NCBI GenBank assembly: GCA_024641205.1
Contig: JAHEDM010000188.1
Span: forward strand, 1 to 5,797
Source of the DNA: Actinomycetes bacterium
GTDB lineage: Bacteria > Actinomycetota > Acidimicrobiia > Spongiisociales > UBA4744
DNA length: 5,797 nt
Reading direction: 5' to 3'
Shown here: piece by piece, positions 1 to 4,749 of the stretch
Layout of the letters: each line of letters opens with the position of its first letter
Numbering within the stretch: the stretch's first letter is position 1
Made by a program: the position numbers and the translations under genes
The notes under the pieces: generated by a model
Databases searched by the model: none
The model's input: only the letters and a program-made list of their open reading frames with translations
Told to the model about the DNA's origin: nothing

Positions 1-5
1 GTCCC

Positions 6-35
6 TTGAATCAATGTTCCTGCGGCCGGTAGGCT
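6..35 (+). promoter_or_regulatory. Predicted promoter of the dimethylargininase gene (leaderless type)
   Basis: TTGAAT (6-11) matches the first four bases of the -35 consensus TTGACA. After an 18-bp spacer comes TAGGCT (30-35), which fits TANNNT. The hexamer ends 7 nt before the GTG start at 43, so transcription would begin at or next to the start codon. This is a sequence-only prediction. Confidence 0.45.
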
Positions 36-42
36 CGGTGCT

Positions 43-813
43 GTGCTTCAGCCGATTGCTTTCGTCCGCTCGATCCCTGACTCCTTTGCCGGTGCTCTCA
101 CCCGGGCTGAGCCCGCGTCCGCCATCGATGTGACGGCGGCACGGCACCAGCATGCGCAGTACGTCGCGTGTCTGGGCGGAGGCGGGTTTGAGATCGAGCA
201 TATCGAAACGCCGCCGGCGTTTGCCGATGGACCGTTTATCGAGGACGCGGCCGTCTTGCTGATCGGGACCCTTCTCCTCACCCGGCCAGGAGCACCGTCC
301 CGCCGGGGTGAGGCAGCCGGAGTCGGCGAGGCTCTGGCGGACCGGTTCGAGATTTGCTCGATCGAGTCTCCCGGTACGCTCGAAGGCGGAGATGTGTTGC
401 GGGTCGGTGGCCGTATCTACGTGGGGAACTCGTCTCGTACCAATGACGATGGGATCCAGCAACTAGCAGCCGTCGCTGCCGAGCTAGGGATCGAGACGAT
501 TCAGGTACCGGTGTTGGACTCCCTCCACCTCAAGTCGGTAATTACCGCGCTCGATGACGAGACGCTGATTGCAGCGCCGGGCTACTTCGACCCGGGGGTC
601 TTCGCCGGACTGCGTGTGCTCTGGGTACAAGGAGCGAGCGAGGTCAATGTCCTCACCCTCCCGGATGGCCGCATTCTGATCCCGGCCTCCAAGCGCACCG
701 TGCAGGAGGTTGTTGGCGCAGAGGGCTACGAGGTCGTGACCGTCGACGTCTCCGAGTTCGAGAAAGCCGACGGGGGACTTACCTGCCTCTCCCTCCGCAC
801 CAACGACGGGTAG
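43..813 (+). CDS. ddaH: Dimethylargininase (DDAH), N(omega),N(omega)-dimethylarginine dimethylaminohydrolase
   Basis: This 256-residue cytosolic enzyme of the guanidino-modifying (pentein) superfamily is predicted to hydrolyse methylated arginine to citrulline and a methylamine. The family's active-site blocks appear in order and almost at Pseudomonas DDAH numbering: a PDSF near the N terminus, D62 and the FIED block (E67-D68), TRPGAPSRRGE (80-90), TLEGGD with E114, SSRTN with R132, LHLKS with the catalytic H162, and DGGLTCLSLR with the nucleophile C248. Length matches the family (about 255). The start is GTG; an in-frame stop at 7-9 leaves no better upstream start. There is no convincing Shine-Dalgarno, but a promoter ends 7 nt upstream, so the mRNA may be leaderless. 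No arginine-catabolism neighbour is present. An arginine deiminase is less likely because the protein is short and has the DDAH-type SRTN and DGGLTC blocks. Family assignment is firm; exact substrate is inferred. Confidence 0.93.
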   Translation: MLQPIAFVRSIPDSFAGALTRAEPASAIDVTAARHQHAQYVACLGGGGFEIEHIETPPAFADGPFIEDAAVLLIGTLLLTRPGAPSRRGEAAGVGEALADRFEICSIESPGTLEGGDVLRVGGRIYVGNSSRTNDDGIQQLAAVAAELGIETIQVPVLDSLHLKSVITALDDETLIAAPGYFDPGVFAGLRVLWVQGASEVNVLTLPDGRILIPASKRTVQEVVGAEGYEVVTVDVSEFEKADGGLTCLSLRTNDG

Positions 814-836
814 GGCTCACTGCGGTTCCACCCTCT

Positions 837-868
837 CCGCTTCGGCGCCAAATGGCGCTGCGGTATTT
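837..868 (+). terminator. Possible weak intrinsic terminator after dimethylargininase
   Basis: GCGCC (845-849) pairs with GGCGC (854-858) around an AAAT loop. An outer CCGC (837-840) can pair with GCGG (860-863) across an asymmetric internal loop. The stem is followed by TATTT (864-868), a poor U-tract, then a C-run. It sits 24 bp after the stop codon, a reasonable place for a terminator, but the weak T-run keeps this tentative. CCGC could instead pair with the GCGG at 822-825. Confidence 0.35.
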
Positions 869-902
869 CCCCCCTTGCAGGGTGACTATTGGGAGCGCGC
901 CA

Positions 903-918
903 CTCCCGCCGGCGGGAG
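903..918. repeat. Perfect 16-bp palindrome with a competing upstream arm
   Basis: CTCCCGCC is followed directly by its exact reverse complement GGCGGGAG. As RNA it would fold as a 6-bp CTCCCG/CGGGAG stem with a CCGG loop. A third copy of the right arm, GGGAG at 891-895, can pair instead with CTCCC at 903-907, so two mutually exclusive hairpins are possible. No T-run follows. It lies just upstream of the heptamer repeat and could be part of a dispersed palindromic element. Confidence 0.6.
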
Positions 919-928
919 AGGCAAACTC

Positions 929-984
929 TGATTGCTGATTGCTGATTGCTGATTGCTGATTGCTGGTTGCTGGTTGCTGGTTGC
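929..984 (+). repeat. Tandem heptamer repeat, 5 x TGATTGC then 3 x TGGTTGC
   Basis: Eight uninterrupted 7-bp units fill 56 bp: five copies of TGATTGC (929-963) then three of TGGTTGC (964-984), differing by one A-to-G change. The two variants are sorted into blocks, not mixed, which suggests block expansion by slippage. The array is intergenic and ends 16 bp before the haem A synthase start codon. Its AT-richer composition contrasts with the surrounding DNA. It resembles the short tandemly repeated heptamers known from several bacterial groups. It is too short and spacerless to be CRISPR. Confidence 0.95.
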
Positions 985-994
985 TCAGTACCAT
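967..994 (+). promoter_or_regulatory. Predicted leaderless promoter of haem A synthase, -35 inside the heptamer array
   Basis: TACCAT (989-994) fits the TANNNT -10 pattern and ends 6 nt before the ATG at 1001, placing the transcription start at about the A of ATG. The -35-like TTGCTG (967-972), 16 bp upstream, is made by the junction of two heptamer units and matches TTGACA at only three positions. No Shine-Dalgarno is visible in the 20 nt before ATG, which agrees with a leaderless transcript. Confidence 0.45.
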
Positions 995-1000
995 CACCCC

Positions 1001-1921
1001 ATGCGCTCGCTCGCCAAGTTCGCCTGGGCGACCCTGGGTATCAACATTGGGGTCATCGTCTTTGGTGCGTTTGTTCGGGCGACCGGTTCTGGCGCCGGTT
1101 GCGGGGCCAACTGGCCCAGCTGCAACGGTCAGCTGGTCCCGACCGGACTCGAGGGGGCACGGGCGATCGAGTTCACGCACCGGATCACCAGCGGTTTGGC
1201 GCTCATCATGGTGGCCGTGCTCGTGTGGCGGGTGTGGCGCTCCTACCCGGCCGGTCATCCCGCCCGGCGTGGGGCCGGCTTCTCGGCCGTCTTCATCATG
1301 GGCGAGGCGCTGATCGGGGCCATGATTGTGCTCTACGAATGGGTGGCGGATGATGCCTCGGTTGCCCGGACCGCGGCCGTGCCGCTTCACCTGGTCAACA
1401 CGCTGCTCTTGCTTGCTGCCTTGACTTTGACGGCCTGGTGGTTGTCCGGGGGTGGTCCCATCGATCTCGAGCGGGACCGCGTGTTTTCTCGAAGGTGGCT
1501 CGTCGGGGGGGCCGGAATGGTTCTGATCGCAGCCACGGGCGCCATCACCGCCCTGGCCGATACCCTGTTTCCTTCCGAGTCTCTGGCGGCAGGGCTCCGG
1601 GCGGACTTCAGTGGGGCCGAGCATTTCCTCACCGATTTGCGGGTGGCCCATCCGATTGTGGCCATCGCAGTGGCTGTCTACCTGCTCTGGTTGGCTCGTC
1701 GGTTCGGGAGGACGGAGAACGGACTCCGGACCTCAGCGCGGGTCATGGTGGTTCTGGTCGGCGGTCAGTTGGTAGCGGGCGCGCTCAATATTGCTTTCCT
1801 CACTCCCGTCTGGCTGCAACTGGTGCACTTGTTGCTGGCCGATCTCGTGTGGGTCGCGTTGGTGGTGTTCGGAGCTCAGACGCTCAGCGAGCGGCAGGTG
1901 CCCGAGCCGGTTTTGCCCTAG
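1001..1921 (+). CDS. ctaA: Haem A synthase, Cox15/CtaA family
   Basis: This 306-residue polytopic membrane protein is predicted to oxidise the C8 methyl of haem O to the formyl of haem A, the cofactor of aa3-type cytochrome oxidase. About eight hydrophobic segments form two four-helix halves. The first loop carries VRATGSG and the cysteine pair C34/C41 (GCGANWPSC), which corresponds to the redox-active pair of Bacillus CtaA. E57 and H60 (EFTHRITSG) and H130 (PLHLVNT) lie in the first half; H217 (RVAHPIV) and H276 (LVHLLLAD) lie in the second. All four family haem-ligand histidines are therefore present. ATG at 1001 was chosen because the protein then begins just before helix 1; an upstream TTG extension would translate the heptamer repeat. 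No ctaB or oxidase-subunit gene is adjacent. Its stop TAG shares CTAG with the convergent gene's stop. Confidence 0.95.
   Translation: MRSLAKFAWATLGINIGVIVFGAFVRATGSGAGCGANWPSCNGQLVPTGLEGARAIEFTHRITSGLALIMVAVLVWRVWRSYPAGHPARRGAGFSAVFIMGEALIGAMIVLYEWVADDASVARTAAVPLHLVNTLLLLAALTLTAWWLSGGGPIDLERDRVFSRRWLVGGAGMVLIAATGAITALADTLFPSESLAAGLRADFSGAEHFLTDLRVAHPIVAIAVAVYLLWLARRFGRTENGLRTSARVMVVLVGGQLVAGALNIAFLTPVWLQLVHLLLADLVWVALVVFGAQTLSERQVPEPVLP
1918..1921. other. Shared CTAG holding the stop codons of two convergent genes
   Basis: The + strand haem A synthase stop is TAG at 1919-1921. The zinc-protein stop, TAG on the complement strand, is at 1920-1918. The palindrome CTAG therefore ends both genes with a 4-bp tail-to-tail overlap and leaves no room for a terminator between them. 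Confidence 0.9.
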
Positions 1922-2349
1922 TGCTCGGCGCCGGGTGGGCGGGCGTCGGCCTTCTTGGCGTACTTGTTCAGCTCTTTGGTGAGCTTCGCCATGAGGGCGG
2001 CACTCTCGTCGTTGATCGAACGGCGTCCGCAGGCCGGGCAGGTCAGGATTGCCTCGGGGTGTGCGCAAACCCAATCGGCCTGCAGGGCCCGGATCTGATG
2101 CTGGCACCGGTCGTGGACCTTCTGCCCACAGGCCCGGCAGTGCAGCCATTCGTCGCGTTCCGCTTCGTGGTCGGCCAGTTCCTTGCGGTATTCGTTACCG
2201 CACCAAAAGCACAGGTTGCGGCGTACTGAGGAGGTGCGGCGGCGGGCCGTGAGACGGCCGATGAGGACATGGACCGCAATACCGAGGGCGATCGTTGCGG
2301 CGAGCGCCGCCACAATCGCCACGACCATGAGCAGCACGTCGCGATCCAC
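1918..2349 (-). CDS. Membrane-anchored zinc-binding protein with RING/PHD-like C4HC3 cysteine pattern
   Basis: This is a 143-residue protein of unknown function. Residues 5-32 form one strong hydrophobic helix followed by a basic RLTARRR stretch, suggesting an N-terminal anchor with the rest in the cytoplasm. The soluble part has ligand pairs C47-x2-C50, C71-x2-C74, H79-x2-C82 and C104-x2-C107, with C95 and H97 as extras. The order C4-H-C3 and the CRACGQKVHDRC block (C-x2-C-G-x3-H-x2-C) resemble eukaryotic PHD/RING fingers and prokaryotic RING-like families. The tail from about 112 is a charged helix, possibly coiled coil, then a Pro-Gly end. The GTG start is supported by GAAGGG (2358-2363, complement strand) 8 nt upstream. 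It lies 115 bp downstream of the YyaL-like gene on the same strand and could be co-transcribed. A plain double zinc-ribbon is the alternative. The gene looks real; its function is unknown. Confidence 0.82.
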   Translation of the reverse strand: MDRDVLLMVVAIVAALAATIALGIAVHVLIGRLTARRRTSSVRRNLCFWCGNEYRKELADHEAERDEWLHCRACGQKVHDRCQHQIRALQADWVCAHPEAILTCPACGRRSINDESAALMAKLTKELNKYAKKADARPPGAEH

Positions 2350-2380
2350 CGATAGAGCCCTTCGGTGAGGCTGTCTCCAG

Positions 2381-2399
2381 CGTGCGCACGAGCCGGCTC
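2381..2399. promoter_or_regulatory. Two abutting perfect 10-bp palindromes upstream of the zinc-protein gene
   Basis: CGTGCGCACG (2381-2390) and GAGCCGGCTC (2390-2399) are each perfect palindromes and share one base. They lie 32-50 bp before the GTG start of the zinc-protein gene, where an operator or promoter could sit. No clear -10/-35 pair is visible there. In GC-rich DNA short palindromes occur by chance, so an operator role is only a suggestion. Confidence 0.35.
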
Positions 2400-2407
2400 A
2401 CCCGCAA

Positions 2408-2428
2408 GGGTCCAAAGACCCGTTTTCT
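2408..2428 (+). terminator. Intrinsic-terminator-like hairpin, + strand orientation
   Basis: GGGTC (2408-2412), loop CAAA, GACCC (2417-2421), then G and TTTTCT (2423-2428). The T-run follows the stem only when read on the + strand; on the - strand the stem is followed by TTGCGG and should not terminate. No + strand gene ends nearby except haem A synthase, 487 bp upstream. The stem is only 5 bp, so strength is uncertain. Confidence 0.45.
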
Positions 2429-2464
2429 CCTGAGCGGCGCCCACTAACGAGAAACAAACGGTCG

Positions 2465-4483
2465 TCAGTCGTCGAGTTGACGCCGCAACGACTCGACGTC
2501 GGACACAGGCAGATCACACACGAAGTTCCGGCATACGAAGGCGCGGGTGGAGCTCGTGCCGCCCCGGCCGGCCAGCAGCGGGACAACGGCACCTGCGCCG
2601 CTCGTGTCGACGGCCAGCGCAACGTCGGGTCGGAACCGCTCCCACACCACCCGAGCTAACCGATCGGCGTCCGGCCCGACGATGGCCACTTCCCGGGGTG
2701 GTAGGAGGAGTGAGGTGAGTACGGCCAGAAGATGTCCGACGCCGGTCGGGGCGCCCTCGATCAATCTCCCACCTGCTCGAATGGCTCCCTCGGCGTGCGC
2801 TCGAAGGCCACCGTCGCCCGTGTACAGCGAGGCGATCAGTGTGGCTTCGGCGGCCATCGAATTGGCGGAGGGGTGGGGGCTGTCGTACTGGTCCTTGGGG
2901 CGGGTGATGAGGGCTTCGGCATCGCTCCCGGTGGTGAAGAACCCTCCATCCGGAGCTGCGAACAGTTCAACCATCTGTTCGATGAGGATGATGGCTTCGC
3001 TGTACCAGACGGGATTTCCTGTGGCCTGGTAGAGAGCGAAGAGGCCGACGGCCAGCGTCGCATAGTCTTCGCTGAAGCCGGGCCGGCCGGGCTTTCCCTT
3101 TCCCCAGCTTCGGAGAAGCCGGCCCGATGTGGTGCGGTTGTTTTCGAGAAGGAAGCGGGCCGTTCCCTCAGCAAGGTCGAGGTAGTGCCGGTCGTCGAGG
3201 ATCGCCCCTGCCTCGGCCAGAGCGCGAATCGCCAGCCCGTTCCACGAAGTAACGACTTTGTCGTCGAGGCCGGGTCGTACCCGCGATTGGCGGGCTTCGA
3301 GGAGCCTGGCCCGGGCAGTAGCTACGGCCTCGGCGACCTGCGCGGGGCGCATGCCATGGTCGGCCGCTACTTCTTCGACCGACCGTGCCTCATGGAGGTG
3401 GTTCGCTCCCTCGAAGTTGCCCTCCGCGGTCACGCCGAAGTAGGCGCCGGCCAGATCGGCCTCGTCGGTTCCGACGATCGTGCGAAACTCATCCGCAGAC
3501 CACACGTAGAACTTCCCCTCGATTCCCTCCGAGTCGGCGTCTTCAGCGGACGCGAATGCACCGCCCGGCAACAGCAGGTCCCGCTCCAGATACTCCAAGG
3601 TGGCCACCGCAACCGTCCGAAACCGTTCCTCACCGGTCATTTGCCATGCTCGTAGATAGAGGCGAGCGAGCTGGGCGTTGGTGTACAGCATCTTCTCGAA
3701 GTGGGGAATCAACCAGTGCCGATCCACCGCGTATCGGGCGAAACCGCCCCCGACGTGGTCGAAGAGCCCCCCGCGGGCCATGGCCTGGAGGGTGGCGCGC
3801 GCCATGTCGAGGGCACCCTCGGCCCACGGTTGGTCGCCGATCCTCAGCAGATACTCGAGGACCGGTTCCTGGGGAAATTTCGGGGCTCCACCGAATCCAC
3901 CGTGCTGCTTGTCGAACAGACCGCGCAGTACATCCAATGCGTCTTCCAGGGATCTGCGGCTCGGCAGCTCCTCGGCGGGAGGCAGGGTCTGTTCAATGGT
4001 TGCCACGAGCTGTTCGGCCCGGCTCTCGATCTCACTGCGCCGATTCTCCCATGCGTCGGCCACGGCCAGCATGATCCGTGAGAAGGAGGGCAGGCCGGGA
4101 CGGTCGTCCCTGGGAAAGTAGGTGCCTGCGTAGAACGGCTCACCCGCCGGCGTCATGAAAACGGTCATCGGCCATCCGCCCCGCCCCGTCAAGCGCTGGA
4201 CGGCTTCCATGTAGATAGCGTCGACGTCCGGTCGCTCCTCGCGATCGACCTTGACGTTGACGAACAGTTGATTCATCAAAGCCGCCGTCTGGTCATCCTC
4301 GAATGACTCGTGGGCCATGACATGGCACCAGTGACAAGCCGAGTACCCGACGGAGAGCAGGATCGGTTTGTCATCGAGGCGGGCTCGCGCCCGGGCTTCC
4401 TCTCCCCACGGGTACCAGTCGACCGGGTTGTTTTGGTGCTGGAGGAGATACGGCGACGTTTCGTGGGCGAGGCGATTGGGCAT
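2465..4483 (-). CDS. Thioredoxin-fold DUF255 protein, YyaL/SPATA20 family
   Basis: This 672-residue cytoplasmic protein matches the YyaL/SPATA20 (SSP411) family in length and order. The N-terminal thioredoxin-like domain (about 1-165) starts with MPNRLAHETSPYLLQH, then NPVDWYPWG, the redox motif C50-H-W-C53 within SACHWCHVM, KVDREERPDVD (78-88) and GGWPMTVFMTP (102-112). From about 175 to 560 it resembles an (alpha/alpha) barrel of the N-acylglucosamine 2-epimerase/glycosidase kind, with GGFGGAPKFP, VDRHWLIPHFEKMLYTNAQL, SAEDADSEGIEGKFYVWS, LDDKVVTSWNGLA and SPHPSANSMAA. The C-terminal FVCRNFVCDLP (C651, C656) is also a family feature. No signal peptide is seen. The biochemical activity of this family is not established; a redox or carbohydrate-related role is inference. 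ATG is fixed by the conserved N terminus; no Shine-Dalgarno precedes it. It is divergent from the sigma gene. Confidence 0.93.
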   Translation of the reverse strand: MPNRLAHETSPYLLQHQNNPVDWYPWGEEARARARLDDKPILLSVGYSACHWCHVMAHESFEDDQTAALMNQLFVNVKVDREERPDVDAIYMEAVQRLTGRGGWPMTVFMTPAGEPFYAGTYFPRDDRPGLPSFSRIMLAVADAWENRRSEIESRAEQLVATIEQTLPPAEELPSRRSLEDALDVLRGLFDKQHGGFGGAPKFPQEPVLEYLLRIGDQPWAEGALDMARATLQAMARGGLFDHVGGGFARYAVDRHWLIPHFEKMLYTNAQLARLYLRAWQMTGEERFRTVAVATLEYLERDLLLPGGAFASAEDADSEGIEGKFYVWSADEFRTIVGTDEADLAGAYFGVTAEGNFEGANHLHEARSVEEVAADHGMRPAQVAEAVATARARLLEARQSRVRPGLDDKVVTSWNGLAIRALAEAGAILDDRHYLDLAEGTARFLLENNRTTSGRLLRSWGKGKPGRPGFSEDYATLAVGLFALYQATGNPVWYSEAIILIEQMVELFAAPDGGFFTTGSDAEALITRPKDQYDSPHPSANSMAAEATLIASLYTGDGGLRAHAEGAIRAGGRLIEGAPTGVGHLLAVLTSLLLPPREVAIVGPDADRLARVVWERFRPDVALAVDTSGAGAVVPLLAGRGGTSSTRAFVCRNFVCDLPVSDVESLRRQLDD

Positions 4484-4489
4484 GGGAGA

Positions 4490-4495
4490 AAATTA
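4490..4495 (-). promoter_or_regulatory. Predicted -10 element of the YyaL-like gene (leaderless type)
   Basis: Read on the complement strand, TAATTT fits TANNNT and is followed by exactly 6 nt (TCTCCC) and then the ATG at 4483. There is no Shine-Dalgarno in between, so translation would begin at the 5' end of the mRNA. The -35 region at normal spacing is poor (near ATAGCT). Confidence 0.4.
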
Positions 4496-4589
4496 ATGAG
4501 GTTCCGGGGTAAAGCTATTGCGGTAGTCGCCGATGCTGATCTCCGTGCGATGTACCAGTGATGCTCAGCCCGGTGGGGCCACTTGGTGA

Positions 4590-4608
4590 GCAAACCTCTG
4601 TCGTTTGC
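4590..4608. repeat. 6-bp inverted repeat GCAAAC-N7-GTTTGC
   Basis: GCAAAC (4590-4595) and GTTTGC (4603-4608) are exact reverse complements with a 7-bp spacer. The element lies between the two divergent genes, about 47 bp upstream of the sigma-gene -35 box, a position usable by a regulator. GGTGAGC overlaps its left arm (4585-4591) and recurs at 4619-4625. Confidence 0.4.
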
Positions 4609-4654
4609 GCGAACCGCAGGTGAGCTCCCCCGTAACCGTTTCGAAAAAAGGGGG

Positions 4655-4683
4655 TTCACAAACCGGCATATGTATGTCATATT
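4655..4683 (+). promoter_or_regulatory. Predicted promoter of the sigma-70 gene
   Basis: TTCACA (4655-4660) matches TTGACA at five of six bases. A 17-bp spacer leads to CATATT (4678-4683), four of six to TATAAT. The start site would fall near 4690, giving a leader of about 60 nt before ATG. The spacer and -10 carry a dyad, ATATG-N5-CATAT (4668-4682), possibly an operator. The region is conspicuously AT-rich compared with the flanking genes. Confidence 0.5.
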
Positions 4684-4692
4684 GCATGCTGT

Positions 4693-4721
4693 GCCTCGAA
4701 TGAAAACGTTTGCAGCGAGGC
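4693..4721 (+). promoter_or_regulatory. Nested dyad in the sigma-gene leader, LacI-operator-like core
   Basis: GCCTCG (4693-4698) and CGAGGC (4716-4721) are perfect reverse complements. Between them is TGAAAACGTTTGCA (4701-4714), a 14-bp near-palindrome with one mismatched pair, centred on CG. The core fits the general pattern of LacI/CcpA-family operators (TG..A.CG....CA). It lies after the predicted transcription start and 13 nt before the Shine-Dalgarno. It could block transcription when bound, or fold as a 5'-end hairpin in the mRNA. Confidence 0.5.
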
Positions 4722-4734
4722 CGAACCCTTGACC

Positions 4735-4740
4735 GGAGGA
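4735..4740 (+). promoter_or_regulatory. Ribosome binding site of the sigma-70 gene
   Basis: GGAGGA lies 9 nt before the ATG at 4750. It decides between that ATG and the in-frame TTG at 4729, which is upstream of the site and so excluded. It is the strongest Shine-Dalgarno in the window. Confidence 0.85.
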
Positions 4741-4749
4741 CACCCCAAC

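Larger units (their letters stand above)
4484..4749. other. Divergent intergenic regulatory region
   Basis: These 266 bp separate the YyaL-like gene (-) from the sigma gene (+). They hold the promoter elements of both, the GCAAAC/GTTTGC inverted repeat, an imperfect GTGA..CCCCC / GGGGG.TCAC inverted repeat (4620-4631 with 4650-4659) overlapping the sigma -35 box, and the leader dyad. I see no small coding gene or RNA gene here. Confidence 0.7.

Noticed and set aside
929..984. CRISPR array
   Set aside because: Units are 7 bp and contiguous with no spacers, and no cas gene is present.
953..1000. Upstream TTG start for haem A synthase adding 16 residues
   Set aside because: The added residues only translate the heptamer repeat, have no ribosome site, and are absent from the family; ATG at 1001 begins right before helix 1.
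779..1651. A 290-codon open frame on the - strand covering the repeat and most of ctaA
   Set aside because: It lies antisense to a clear haem A synthase. Its product is low-complexity Pro/Gly/Arg-rich and includes NQQ/SNQQ repeats from the heptamer array; it is a GC-rich shadow frame.
2400..2417. The 2408-2421 hairpin as terminator of the YyaL-like or zinc-protein transcripts on the - strand
   Set aside because: Read on the - strand the stem is followed by TTGCGG, with no T-run; the T-run is only on the + strand side.
2732..3655. A 307-codon + strand open frame inside the YyaL-like gene
   Set aside because: It is antisense to a well-conserved gene, shows no recognisable motif and has no ribosome site; such long antisense frames are normal at this GC content.
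4276..4743. A 155-codon - strand frame spanning the divergent intergenic region
   Set aside because: It overlaps the start of the YyaL-like gene in another frame, crosses the predicted sigma promoter and leader, and has no coding signature.
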